The position numbers were made by a program, and so were the translations under genes. DNA of 47,804 nucleotides from an uncultured Phascolarctobacterium sp. (GTDB taxonomy: Bacteria > Bacillota > Negativicutes > Acidaminococcales > Acidaminococcaceae): positions 1 through 47,804 of the forward strand of contig UQWM01000017.1 of NCBI GenBank assembly GCA_900544795.1, given 5' to 3'. How positions within the stretch are numbered: position 1 is the stretch's first letter; the number at the start of each line of letters is the position of its first letter. The notes under the pieces were generated by a model. The model ran no database searches, was not told the DNA's origin, and was given only the letters and a program-made list of their open reading frames with translations. Of the stretch, positions 20,653 through 31,961 are shown one piece after another.

Positions 20653-23505
20653 ATGAGTAAGGCATCAGATGATATGGAAAATTTACACGAATATAATGGT
20701 AAAGCTTGTAATGGCATGGGGCATGATTTGCCAGAAAAAACAGCGCCTGTCCATCAGCATGGCGCAAGTTGCGCCTGCAGTGAGCAAGAACATGCAAACC
20801 ATAGCCATGGTGGCTGCTGCGGCCACGGGCATAGTCATGACGAAGTACACAGCCACACCCACGATGATGGTTGCGGCTGTGGTACGGAACATAAACATAT
20901 AACAACGCCGCCCCATAGTAATGCTGCTGGCTGCGGCTGTGGTCACGACCACAGTCAGGCACACGTCCATAGCCACGAAGATGGATGCAGATGCGGCCAC
21001 GAACACGGACACGCTGCGGTAGCACACCATGTTCCGGGGCACCCGGCGGACTGCCAATGCGAGATATGTCATCCTCACGAGGAATATTGCGACGTTTGCG
21101 GAGAAAGCCTGGAAAATTGCACCTGTCGGATGCCGGATGCTGACTGTGTGAAAAAGGTTTATACTTTAAAAAATCTTGGTTGTGCTAATTGCGCGGCGAA
21201 AATGGAATATAAGATCAAAGAACTGCCGGGCGTAGAATATGCGGCTGTCAGTTTTGTAACCAAGCAACTGCGGTTATCGGCTAAAGACCATGAAGCGCTT
21301 TTACCGGCTATCCGCGAGATATGCACTTCCATTGAATCTGATGTTGAGGTCGTACCGCGCAGCGGAACGCAGCCCTTTAATTTTGAGACTCGTGTCTATA
21401 CTTTGGAACATCTTGGATGCGCCAACTGTGCTGCCAAAATGGAAAAGGCCATCAATAATCTGCCGGAGGTTTCGGCGGCGACCATAACCTATGCTACTAA
21501 GCAGCTGCGCTTGACGGCTAAAAACCATGCTGATATCTTGCCTGAGGTGCAGGGCATCTGCAGCAGGATCGAAGACGGTGTGCGGGTAGTTGAACGTACA
21601 GGTAAAACTGTGTTGGCGTCGAATATCGAGCAGCGCAAAAAAAGCGGCGGTTTGCTTTCCATGTCCGATGAGCAGCGTTCCCTGGCCGAGATAATTTTAG
21701 GCGGTGTTTTGTTTATTATCAGCGAGATCGCCAGTATCGTACCGGAAGCCTGGCATATTTACTGTTTAGTTGCAGCCTATATTCTACTGGGCGGCAGGAT
21801 CGTGTTGATTGCTGTAAAAAATATCACTAAAGGGCAGGTCTTTGATGAAAACTTTCTGATGACCTTAGCTACTTTAGGTGCTTTTGCCATCAGGCAGTAT
21901 GAAGAGGCTGTCGGTGTTATGCTTTTTTATCGCATCGGTGAATATTTTGAGCATCGGGCCGTAGAAAAAAGCCGCAGCCAAATCATGGATGCTGTCGATA
22001 TGCGTCCGGAAGTCGTCAATTTACTGGTTGGCGAAGAGGTGCGGGTGCTTCCGGCGGAAGAAGCCAATGTGGGTGATATTTTGCTGGTACGTGTCGGCGA
22101 TCGCATCCCACTGGACGGCGTGGTCATCGAAGGCGAAAGTCTGCTGGACACTTCTCCGGTAACAGGCGAACCAGTACCTGTAAAACGCGGCTTCGGTGAC
22201 GAGGTGGTCTCTGGCTGCGTTAATACTTCCGGGATGTTAAAGATCCGTGTGGAGAAAATTTTAGCAGAGTCTATGGTCACTAAAATTTTGGATTCCGTGG
22301 AAAATGCGGCTGCCAGCAAACCGCAGCTTGACCGTTTTATTACCCGTTTTGCCCGTGTCTATACACCGGTTGTAGTGGCAATCGCTGTTTTGACGGCCCT
22401 GATACCAGGCTTTGTGACCACCGGCGATTGGGAATATTGGATCTATACGGCGCTGACCTTCCTGGTTATCAGTTGCCCCTGTGCTTTGGTGCTCAGCGTA
22501 CCGCTGACATTTTTCTCCGGCATCGGAGCAGGTTCTAAATACGGGATACTGTTTAAAGGCGGCGTAACGATCGAGGCACTGAAAAATGTGGCAGCCGTAG
22601 TCATGGATAAGACTGGTACGGTGACAAAGGGCAATTTTATCGTGCAGAAGCTGGTACCGTCGCATGACATAACGCAAGCGGAGCTGCTACAGATTTGTGC
22701 GGCTGCAGAACTGGTTTCCAGCCATCCGATAGCTAACAGCGTAGTAGCGGCAGCCAAGCAGCAAAATTTACAGCTGCAGCGCCCGCAAACATTTGAAGAG
22801 ATCGCTGGCGAAGGACTGGTGGCCGAAACTGCTGCCGGTAAGGTGCTGTGCGGTAATCAAAAGCTGCTGGAACGTTTTGCCGTAGATTTTACAGTTCGTG
22901 AAGTGGCTGATTATGGCACGGAGGTTTTGGTAGCCCGTGACGGCAAATATCTGGGACAGATCATTATCGATGATACTTTAAAAGACGACGCCGTTGAGGC
23001 CGTGCGAGCTTTGAAAAAGCTGCGCCTTACTACAGCGATGCTGACGGGTGATGCTGCTGCCAGTGCTCAAGCTGTGGCGCAGGCTGCCGGTATTGATGAA
23101 GTTAGGGCCAAGCTGCTGCCGCAGGATAAGCTGAACGAATTGAGCCGACTGCGTAAGCAATACGGTGCGGTGATGTTTGTCGGCGACGGTATCAATGATG
23201 CCCCGGTCCTTGCCGGTGCCGATGTGGGCGCGGCTATGGGCAGTGGCGCTGATGCGGCAATAGAAGCTGCCGATGTGGTTTTTATGAATTCGGAAATGAA
23301 GGCGATCCCGCAGGCTATTGCCATCGCCAGGGAAACTAACAGGATCGCCTGGCAAAATGTGATCTTTGCCTTAGTGATCAAAGTGATCATCATGGCTGCT
23401 GGTCTGGCTGGTTATGCCTCTATGTGGGCGGCAGTTTTTGCCGATACGGGCGTTGCTATGCTTTGCGTTTTGAATGCTATAAGGATTTTATATAAAAAGG
23501 TTTGA
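20653..23505 (+). CDS. Heavy-metal P1B-type ATPase with His/Cys-rich N terminus and two HMA domains
   Basis: Inner-membrane exporter of soft or transition metals, probably Zn/Cd/Co (ZntA/CadA type). The 950-residue chain is long for the family. Residues 20-165 are packed with His and Cys (CGHGHSHDEVHSHTHDDGC, then CGHEHGH) plus a CDVC..CTC cluster. Two heavy-metal-associated domains follow, each with GCANC (C177/C180 and C256/C259). The actuator TGE is at 504-506, the membrane metal motif CPC at 608-610 and the phosphorylated Asp is D652 in DKTGT. CPC without the copper-type sequence pattern argues for Zn/Cd/Co. Start ATG follows AGGAGG. An ArsR/SmtB-like operator covers its promoter. Confidence 0.93.
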   Translation: MSKASDDMENLHEYNGKACNGMGHDLPEKTAPVHQHGASCACSEQEHANHSHGGCCGHGHSHDEVHSHTHDDGCGCGTEHKHITTPPHSNAAGCGCGHDHSQAHVHSHEDGCRCGHEHGHAAVAHHVPGHPADCQCEICHPHEEYCDVCGESLENCTCRMPDADCVKKVYTLKNLGCANCAAKMEYKIKELPGVEYAAVSFVTKQLRLSAKDHEALLPAIREICTSIESDVEVVPRSGTQPFNFETRVYTLEHLGCANCAAKMEKAINNLPEVSAATITYATKQLRLTAKNHADILPEVQGICSRIEDGVRVVERTGKTVLASNIEQRKKSGGLLSMSDEQRSLAEIILGGVLFIISEIASIVPEAWHIYCLVAAYILLGGRIVLIAVKNITKGQVFDENFLMTLATLGAFAIRQYEEAVGVMLFYRIGEYFEHRAVEKSRSQIMDAVDMRPEVVNLLVGEEVRVLPAEEANVGDILLVRVGDRIPLDGVVIEGESLLDTSPVTGEPVPVKRGFGDEVVSGCVNTSGMLKIRVEKILAESMVTKILDSVENAAASKPQLDRFITRFARVYTPVVVAIAVLTALIPGFVTTGDWEYWIYTALTFLVISCPCALVLSVPLTFFSGIGAGSKYGILFKGGVTIEALKNVAAVVMDKTGTVTKGNFIVQKLVPSHDITQAELLQICAAAELVSSHPIANSVVAAAKQQNLQLQRPQTFEEIAGEGLVAETAAGKVLCGNQKLLERFAVDFTVREVADYGTEVLVARDGKYLGQIIIDDTLKDDAVEAVRALKKLRLTTAMLTGDAAASAQAVAQAAGIDEVRAKLLPQDKLNELSRLRKQYGAVMFVGDGINDAPVLAGADVGAAMGSGADAAIEAADVVFMNSEMKAIPQAIAIARETNRIAWQNVIFALVIKVIIMAAGLAGYASMWAAVFADTGVAMLCVLNAIRILYKKV

Positions 23506-23510
23506 CTTTT

Positions 23511-23545
23511 ATAAACGGTCGCTATACGCGGCCGTTTATTTTTTT
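23511..23545 (+). terminator. Terminator after the metal ATPase
   Basis: AAACGGTCGC (23513-23522) pairs with GCGGCCGTTT (23528-23537), followed by ATTTTTTT. Confidence 0.85.
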
Positions 23546-23581
23546 AATATTGCGAAAATACAGTAATGATACAAATTTTTA

Positions 23582-23610
23582 TTGACAAAATAGGTTAGCG
23601 ATAGTAAACT
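23582..23610 (+). promoter_or_regulatory. feoA promoter overlapped by an operator
   Basis: TTGACA (23582-23587), 17-base spacer, TAAACT (23605-23610). The first GTTAGCG repeat (23594-23609) covers the spacer and -10, the expected position for repression. Confidence 0.7.
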
Positions 23611-23666
23611 TAAAATGGTTAGCGAGAGCTAACTTTTTAAAAGTGGGCAAGTTAGCGTAAGCTAAT
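23594..23666 (+). promoter_or_regulatory. Three palindromic operator sites upstream of feoA
   Basis: Sites at 23594-23609 (GTTAGCGATAGTAAAC, imperfect), 23618-23633 (GTTAGCGAGAGCTAAC, a perfect 6-4-6 palindrome) and 23651-23666 (GTTAGCGTAAGCTAAT). The last lies just before the feoA ribosome site. The TTAGC..GCTAA core recalls DtxR/MntR-family boxes; an iron-responsive repressor is the simplest reading, but which family is inferred. Confidence 0.7.
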
Positions 23667-23684
23667 AATGAGGAGGGCATAAGT

Positions 23685-23906
23685 ATGATGACATTGAAAG
23701 AAGTTCCTATCGGTTCTACTGTAACGATCAAAAAAGTTTGCGCCACCGGACCTTTAAAGCGCAGGATTGTGGACATGGGCTTAACTAAAGGCACACCTGT
23801 GACAGTAAGGCGCGTCGCTCCGCTGGGTGATCCCATGGAAGTGACTGTACGCAGTTATGAGTTATCTTTGCGTAAGGCAGATGCTCAGAACATTTTAGTG
23901 GAATAA
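23685..23906 (+). CDS. feoA: FeoA, ferrous iron transport accessory protein
   Basis: Small SH3-like cytoplasmic protein, 73 residues, that works with FeoB. The conserved KRRIVDMGLTKGTPV segment and the closing LRKADAQNILVE strand are diagnostic. ATG 23685 is 8 bases after AGGAGG; ATG 23688 is also possible. It is followed by feoB after a 47-base gap that contains a fourth operator copy. Confidence 0.95.
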   Translation: MMTLKEVPIGSTVTIKKVCATGPLKRRIVDMGLTKGTPVTVRRVAPLGDPMEVTVRSYELSLRKADAQNILVE

Positions 23907-23921
23907 AATTTTTGATTGGAA

Positions 23922-23937
23922 GTTAGCGCAAGCTAAT
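23922..23937 (+). promoter_or_regulatory. Fourth operator copy between feoA and feoB
   Basis: GTTAGCGCAAGCTAAT, ending a few bases before the feoB ribosome site GAGGAGG. A bound repressor here could block transcription into feoB, or RNA folding of the palindrome could affect its translation. Confidence 0.6.
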
Positions 23938-23953
23938 TTTGAGGAGGAACAAA

Positions 23954-25963
23954 ATGAGTAAGACTTTAGCATTGGTTGGTAATCCCAATAGCGGAAAAAC
24001 CACACTGTTCAATAACCTTACAGGCAGCAAACAGTATGTCGGCAACTGGCCGGGTGTAACTGTGGAACGTAAGGGCGGTAAATTAAAAAAACACGACGGC
24101 TTCCAGGTCATGGATCTGCCCGGTATTTATTCTTTATCTCCGTATTCCCCGGAGGAAGTTATTACCCGTAATTATCTTTTAGAAGAACAGCCTGATGTTA
24201 TCGTCAATATCATCGACGGCTCTAATTTGGAGCGTAATTTGTATTTGACGATGCAGCTTTTGGAAATGGGCTGCAAAGTAGTAGTTGCCTTGAATATGAT
24301 GGACTTGGTACGCGCTAACGGCGACGTGCTGGATGTTGAGTTGTTGTCAAAAGAGTTGGGCTGCCCCGTTGTTCCTATTACGGCTACAAGCGGTGAAGGG
24401 GTTGAACAGTTGGTAGAACGCGCTGTGCGTATTGCCGAGCAGCAGTGTGACTTCCAGGATCCCAACAGCTTCCCGGAAGAAGTGGAGCGCATGCTACAGG
24501 AAATTGGCGAGATGGTAGCGCCGCTGCCGCAGGTTGAACGCCGCTGGCAATTAGTTAAGGTTTTGGAACGCGACGGAAGCCTGCTGGAAAAATTGCAGCT
24601 TTCGCAGGGCGTGCTTGATAAATTAGAAGTTTTGATCACCCGCTTTGAACAACAGGCGGATGACGACGCTGCCAGTATTATCGCAACGGGACGTTATCAG
24701 AAGATAGACTCCATGCTGCGTAACTGCTATAAAAGCGCTAATGCGGATTATTCTACGTCCGTTTCGCAAAAAATCGACCGGATCGTTACGAACCGTGTTT
24801 TAGGCTTGCCAATTTTCTTAGGTATTATGTGGGCTGTCTATTATATTTGTATCCAGACCTTAGGTGATGAAACTATCGGCTGGATGGAAGAGCTGTTTGA
24901 GGGCATCAGCGGCTATGTTGGTGGCATCCTTGAGACAGCAGGGGCTTCCGAAGTTATGACTGGACTGGTTTTAGATGGTATTATTGGCGGTGTTGGCGCC
25001 GTACTCGGTTTTGTACCACAGATAATGCTGCTGTTCCTGTTCCTGTCCTTCCTGGAAGACTGCGGTTATATGGCGCGGGTTGCGTTTATTATGGATCGCA
25101 TTTTCCGTCAATTCGGGCTTTCCGGTAAATCTTTTATCCCAATGCTTATCGGCACCGGCTGCAGCGTTCCCGGCATCATGGCTGCGCGCACTATTGAAAA
25201 CGAGCGCGACCGCAAGCTGACGATCATGCTGACGCCTTTTATTCCCTGTAATGCTAAATTGCCTGTTTTTGCTTTGTTTGCGGCAGCATTTTTCCCTGAA
25301 CAGTCATGGGTCGGTCCTTCCATGTATCTATGGGGGATGGCTATGGTCGTCATCTCGGGCATCGTGTTGAAACAGACTAAAGCCTTTGCCGGCGAACCGG
25401 CGAACTTTGTTATGGAACTGCCGGCTTATCACTGGCCACGCGTCAAAGATATCCTTATCCATACATGGGAACGTGCCCGCGGCTTTATCGTTAAAGCTGG
25501 TACGATCATTTTCCTGGCTTCCGGTTTAGTATGGCTGCTGCAGTCCTTTAACTTTTCGTTTGAGATGGTTGAGGCGCAAGACAGCATGATGGCTTCGATC
25601 GGCCATATGATGGCTCCGGTTTTTGCACCGCTTGGTTTTGATAGCTGGCAAACCGCTTTTGCGGCTATTACCGGCTTCTTAGCGAAAGAGGTTGTGGTTT
25701 CGACCTTTGGTGTTTTGGCTGGTGTAGCTGAAGCGACGGAAGAGGACCCAACTTTGATCACGACGATCCAAAGCATGTTTACTCCGGCCAGCGCATATTC
25801 TTTTATGATTTTCACACTGTTAGCTTCGCCGTGTTTTGCGGCTATTGGTGCGATCAGACGTGAAATGGGCAGCTGGCATTGGACTTTATTCGCCCTCCTA
25901 TATCAAACAGGCTTGGCTTATTGCATGGCTCTGCTGATATACCAGATCGGCAGCAGAATGTGA
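23954..25963 (+). CDS. feoB: FeoB, ferrous iron uptake GTPase-permease
   Basis: Inner-membrane Fe(II) importer, 669 residues from ATG 23954, 7 bases after GAGGAGG. The N-terminal GTPase domain has G1 GNPNSGKT at 9-16, G3 DLPGIYSL and G4 NMMD, followed by the GDI helices. The membrane part contains the two conserved gate motifs, around GTGCSVPGIMAAR and SPCFAAIGAIRRE, with about nine to ten spans. No FeoC follows and FeoA is separate, the common Firmicute arrangement. Regulated by the GTTAGCG operator set; a terminator at 25992 ends the unit. Confidence 0.97.
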   Translation: MSKTLALVGNPNSGKTTLFNNLTGSKQYVGNWPGVTVERKGGKLKKHDGFQVMDLPGIYSLSPYSPEEVITRNYLLEEQPDVIVNIIDGSNLERNLYLTMQLLEMGCKVVVALNMMDLVRANGDVLDVELLSKELGCPVVPITATSGEGVEQLVERAVRIAEQQCDFQDPNSFPEEVERMLQEIGEMVAPLPQVERRWQLVKVLERDGSLLEKLQLSQGVLDKLEVLITRFEQQADDDAASIIATGRYQKIDSMLRNCYKSANADYSTSVSQKIDRIVTNRVLGLPIFLGIMWAVYYICIQTLGDETIGWMEELFEGISGYVGGILETAGASEVMTGLVLDGIIGGVGAVLGFVPQIMLLFLFLSFLEDCGYMARVAFIMDRIFRQFGLSGKSFIPMLIGTGCSVPGIMAARTIENERDRKLTIMLTPFIPCNAKLPVFALFAAAFFPEQSWVGPSMYLWGMAMVVISGIVLKQTKAFAGEPANFVMELPAYHWPRVKDILIHTWERARGFIVKAGTIIFLASGLVWLLQSFNFSFEMVEAQDSMMASIGHMMAPVFAPLGFDSWQTAFAAITGFLAKEVVVSTFGVLAGVAEATEEDPTLITTIQSMFTPASAYSFMIFTLLASPCFAAIGAIRREMGSWHWTLFALLYQTGLAYCMALLIYQIGSRM

Positions 25964-25991
25964 TCTCTGTGCTGTAGTTTGATGTTACTTT

Positions 25992-26022
25992 AAAACGCAG
26001 GCAATTTTGCCTGCGTTTTTTA
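25992..26022 (+). terminator. Terminator after feoB
   Basis: AAAACGCAGGCAA (25992-26004) pairs with TTGCCTGCGTTTT (26007-26019) and continues into a T-run. Confidence 0.9.
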
Positions 26023-26034
26023 TTTTGCAGACTT

Positions 26035-26063
26035 TTCACAAGTGTTGTAAACCCAGTTATAAT
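26035..26063 (+). promoter_or_regulatory. Promoter of the M23 peptidase-bactofilin unit
   Basis: TTCACA (26035-26040), 17-base spacer, TATAAT (26058-26063). The resulting leader is about 135 bases with no recognised element. Confidence 0.65.
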
Positions 26064-26207
26064 GGGCCTTTAGGCAGATGTAGCTGAACTTTTTTATACA
26101 AATAATTTTTAAACCGATGGTATTTTAGAGGTTGATGTGAGAAAATAATATTTGATGTTTTTAGAAATGGCAAAGAAAGTGTTTAGAAGTATAAGGGGTG
26201 CGGAATA

Positions 26208-27143
26208 GTGGAACCGATCAAAAGGCAAAGAAAAGAATCTGATCCTGTATATACGATTATGCTGATACCTCATAAAGGGCGTGGGCCCAGGAGCATTCAT
26301 TTTCGTGTCAGTGTTTTAAAAAAAATAGGTCTTGTATGCGGTTTGTTGTGCCTGCTTGGCGCTGGGGTCGTGCTTAAATCGTCACAGACCGTTTATCAAG
26401 CGCATCAGGAGCAGCAGGAATTAGTCGCTTATAGAAATGAAAAGGCTGCGCAGGAGCAGAAGATAGGCAAGCTACTGCAGGAGAACGAGGCTATTGAAAA
26501 AGAGATGGCTGAGCTTTCGCAGCTGGAGGAAGCTGTGCGGAGCGAACTGGGTGAAAACACTAACCAGCCTTCGCGTTCGGGTATCGACCGCAGCCAGTAT
26601 TTGGGGCAGGGCGGGCCGCAGACCCCAAAAGTAGAGTCGGTAGATATTTATGCCGCTCAAAATAAGGTGCTGCAGGAAAAAATCAAAGACCGTAAAATGA
26701 CTTTGGATGATCTTTTAGGAAAGCTGCGTGAGACAAATCGCAGAAAGGCGGCGCGGCCTGATTTGTGGCCGACCAGCGGCGGTACTATCACGTCTTATTT
26801 TGGTGGGCGCAGCGATCCTTTTGGCAACAGGTCCTATGACTGGCATCCGGGCATTGATATCGCTAATGATTATGGCGCGCCTGTTTATGCCAGCGCATCG
26901 GGCACTATCGAAGAAGCCGGGTGGGTTTCCGGCTATGGCCGCTATGTGAGGATACAGCACGGCTATGGTTATGAAACGGCCTATGGACATATGAGTGAAA
27001 TAGCTGTCCAGTCCGGGCAGGATGTTAAAAAAGGCGATGTTATCGGCTATGTGGGCAGCAGTGGTTACAGCACCGGCCCGCATGTGCATTTTGAAGTTCT
27101 GGTGAACGGGCAGGTAACTAACCCACTTGAATCATTGCGTTAA
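26208..27143 (+). CDS. Membrane-anchored M23 (LytM-type) peptidase
   Basis: Cell-wall endopeptidase, 311 residues. A basic N terminus is followed by one membrane helix (about 42-62), a coiled coil rich in Gln/Glu (65-110), then the M23 domain from about 190. Zinc ligands H213 and D217 (HPGID) and H294, with catalytic H261 (YGHM) and H292 (HVHFE), are all present, so it should be active rather than a degenerate adaptor. GTG start after AAGGGGTG. A bactofilin gene follows after 15 bases, and in other bacteria such M23-bactofilin pairs shape the envelope. Confidence 0.92.
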   Translation: MEPIKRQRKESDPVYTIMLIPHKGRGPRSIHFRVSVLKKIGLVCGLLCLLGAGVVLKSSQTVYQAHQEQQELVAYRNEKAAQEQKIGKLLQENEAIEKEMAELSQLEEAVRSELGENTNQPSRSGIDRSQYLGQGGPQTPKVESVDIYAAQNKVLQEKIKDRKMTLDDLLGKLRETNRRKAARPDLWPTSGGTITSYFGGRSDPFGNRSYDWHPGIDIANDYGAPVYASASGTIEEAGWVSGYGRYVRIQHGYGYETAYGHMSEIAVQSGQDVKKGDVIGYVGSSGYSTGPHVHFEVLVNGQVTNPLESLR

Positions 27144-27158
27144 ACAAAGGAGAAAATT

Positions 27159-27575
27159 ATGTTTGGAAAAAATAAAAAAGATATCGTGGCAGTGAGCACA
27201 CTGCCGTTAGAAGAATTTGCATTTTTGCTGGGGAAAAATTCTACTTTGTGCGGGAACCTGCAAACAGGCGGCGCTTCACGCATCGACGGCAATTTTAAAG
27301 GTATCATCGTTTCTGAAAGCGATGTGCTTATTGGCGAAAACGGAGCTGTGGAAGCTAACATTTTTGGCGAGAATGTGACTGTTGCTGGGCAGGTAACGGG
27401 TAATATAGTGGCTCGCGGCACACTGGAGCTTTTGGCGTCAGGCGTTTTAAACGGCGACGTTAAGGCGGCCAATTTGGTCGTAGAAACCGGTGCGATTTTG
27501 CGTGGTAACATCGGTGGGCTGGAGGGACTTGAAAATCCGGAGCTGCCCGAGGGCAATAACACTGCGGCGGAATAA
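27159..27575 (+). CDS. Bactofilin
   Basis: Polymer-forming cytoskeletal protein of 138 residues. The core (about 25-120) is a regular right-handed beta-helix pattern with repeating small and hydrophobic residues and Gly turns (GNLQTGGASRIDGNFKG, then GQVTGNIVARGTLEL). The short N terminus could carry the membrane-contact motif and the C-terminal tail is disordered (LPEGNNTAAE). It starts 15 bases after the M23 peptidase with AAAGGAG, so the two are coexpressed; the filament probably positions the peptidase. Confidence 0.93.
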   Translation: MFGKNKKDIVAVSTLPLEEFAFLLGKNSTLCGNLQTGGASRIDGNFKGIIVSESDVLIGENGAVEANIFGENVTVAGQVTGNIVARGTLELLASGVLNGDVKAANLVVETGAILRGNIGGLEGLENPELPEGNNTAAE

Positions 27576-27613
27576 AACCCTGTGATGCCTTTGTGAAAGC
27601 GGGTAAGAAATGC

Positions 27614-27642
27614 TTGACACTGCTGGCGGCAATTGATAATAT
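27614..27642 (+). promoter_or_regulatory. valS promoter
   Basis: TTGACA (27614-27619), 17-base spacer, TAATAT (27637-27642), about 30 bases before the T-box leader. Confidence 0.8.
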
Positions 27643-27674
27643 TATAGCTATCTAAGTTGATATTTTAATGACAA

Positions 27675-27914
27675 TGAACGGAAGTAGTAAAAGTACGGAG
27701 TTAACAGAGAGGATATGCCAGGCTGCAACATATCTAACTTTTAGGCTTTGAAGTCGTCCGTGAGTCGGTGGGCCGAATAGAGTAAGTCCATCCGTCAGCG
27801 CACGTTACGCGTTTTAAGTGCCTCGGCCGGGCTTTGGCTTTGCTGTGGGAAAATAGGTGGTACCGCGGAATTTTTCGTCCTGTTCATAATTTGAGCAGGG
27901 CGTTATTTATTTTT
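27675..27914 (+). promoter_or_regulatory. T-box leader, valine specifier, with terminator
   Basis: Stem I is closed by ACGGA (27678-27682) and TCCGT (27757-27761). It has the 5' AGTA of the S-turn, the AGAGAGG element and the specifier GTC (27753-27755) after GAA, coding valine. The T-box AGGTGGTACCGCGG is at 27855-27868; its TGGT pairs with the ACCA end of uncharged tRNA-Val. The competing terminator is CGTCCTGTTC (27876-27885) with GAGCAGGGCG (27893-27902) and a T-rich tail. Uncharged tRNA-Val should allow read-through into valS. Confidence 0.93.
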
Positions 27915-27927
27915 AGGAGGAAGTAAA

Positions 27928-30582
<2,655 letters not shown>

Positions 30583-30590
30583 TAACAGCC

Positions 30591-30622
30591 AAAGCGGCGC
30601 GGAGTTCTCCGTGCCGCTTTTT
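30591..30622 (+). terminator. Terminator after valS
   Basis: AAAGCGGCGCGGAG (30591-30604) pairs with CTCCGTGCCGCTTT (30607-30620) with one G-T pair; TT follows. Confidence 0.85.
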
Positions 30623-30656
30623 GTTTATTTGCGGGTGTAGAATGTGGGAGGCAAAT

Positions 30657-31961
30657 ATGAATTACCAGGAAACACTGTTATATTTGGATAGTTTAGGCAA
30701 GTTCGGCATTAAGCTTGGTATGGAACGGATCGAGGGCCTGCTGCGTGAACTGGGTAATCCGGAACAGAAAATAAAAACTGTCCATGTGACCGGAACCAAT
30801 GGCAAAGGTTCCGTTAGCAGTATGATCGCCAATATTTTGCGCGCTGCTAATTTAAAGGTTGGTAAATTTACTTCGCCGCATTTAGTCAAATACAATGAAC
30901 GTATCGTCATTGGCGGTGAGGATATTAGCGACGAAAGCTTTGCGGCTTTGCTGACGATCGTAAAAAGGGCTGCCGACAGCATCGTTGCTAAAGGTGTTTG
31001 CGAGCAGCCGACACAGTTTGAGATTTTGACGGCGGCAGCGTTCTTGCATTTTGCGCTGGAGAATGTGGATTATGCTGTGATCGAAGTCGGTATGGGGGGC
31101 TTGTGGGATTCTACTAATGTTATCACACCGGTGGTTTCGGTTATCACTAATGTCAGCTTGGATCACACCGACCGCTGCGGAGCGACGGTGGAGCGCATCG
31201 CTATGCAGAAGGCTGGTATCATCAAAGAAAATGTCCCGGTAGTGACTGCTGCCGAGGGTGACGATGCCCTGGGGCCGATCAAAGCTGTGGCTATGTTTAA
31301 ACAGGCCAAGCTTTATATTTACGGTCGTGCTTTTTGGGGCACGGAAGTGGAGAGCTCGATGGATGGGCAAACCTTTACACTGCATGCGGGAGAATACTAC
31401 AGCTCGGATTACACTATCAAGCTGCCCGGCGAGCATCAAATAGCCAATACTTCGGTTGCCGTCGTTGCGGCCAAGCTTATTTCCAAACAGGATGAACGAA
31501 TAAATGAACTGGCACTGCATTTGGGTGTGTCCAACACAGTCTGGCCCGGCAGGCTGGAGCGTATCTCCCAGGGGCCGGATGTGATTTTGGACGGTGCCCA
31601 TAATCCTGCTGGTGCGGCAGCGCTGCGTAAGGCGCTGGATAAATATTATGCCGACCAAAAACGTATTTTTGTTTTTGGGATGATGGGTGATAAAGATATG
31701 ACGAATGTGATCAAAACATTGATCAGGCCGTTGGATATGGTCTACGCCGTCCGCGCCGACAGTGGCGACCGTGCTGCCGCAGCCGAAGAACTGGCAGGGC
31801 TTATTGGGCCGCAGGCACTGGCGGTGGACAGCGTAGCTGCCGCTTATGAGGCGGCTGTCAACGAAGCAGGTGAGGACGGGGTTGTTTGCGTGTGCGGCTC
31901 GCTGTATTTGGTGGGCAGCTTTAAAGAAATGTTGGCTCAAACAAAGGCCGGGTGTCATTGA
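30657..31961 (+). CDS. folC: Folylpolyglutamate synthase/dihydrofolate synthase
   Basis: Adds glutamate to dihydropteroate and folates in the cytoplasm. 434 residues from ATG 30657, chosen because GGGAGG lies 5-6 bases upstream. The ATP-binding loop TGTNGKGS is at 45-52, the family block FTSPHLVKYNERI follows, then the Mur-ligase segments VIEVGMGGLWDSTN and DGAHNPAGAAAL. It has the common valS-folC order. Its TGA overlaps the ATG of the next gene, so translation is probably coupled. Confidence 0.95.
   Translation: MNYQETLLYLDSLGKFGIKLGMERIEGLLRELGNPEQKIKTVHVTGTNGKGSVSSMIANILRAANLKVGKFTSPHLVKYNERIVIGGEDISDESFAALLTIVKRAADSIVAKGVCEQPTQFEILTAAAFLHFALENVDYAVIEVGMGGLWDSTNVITPVVSVITNVSLDHTDRCGATVERIAMQKAGIIKENVPVVTAAEGDDALGPIKAVAMFKQAKLYIYGRAFWGTEVESSMDGQTFTLHAGEYYSSDYTIKLPGEHQIANTSVAVVAAKLISKQDERINELALHLGVSNTVWPGRLERISQGPDVILDGAHNPAGAAALRKALDKYYADQKRIFVFGMMGDKDMTNVIKTLIRPLDMVYAVRADSGDRAAAAEELAGLIGPQALAVDSVAAAYEAAVNEAGEDGVVCVCGSLYLVGSFKEMLAQTKAGCH

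Noticed and set aside
20790..21030. Repeated CACxx/CATxx units in the ATPase 5' end considered as a DNA repeat array or CRISPR
   Set aside because: Units are irregular and in frame; they only encode the His/Cys-rich metal-binding segment. No CRISPR-like repeat-spacer pattern exists in the window.
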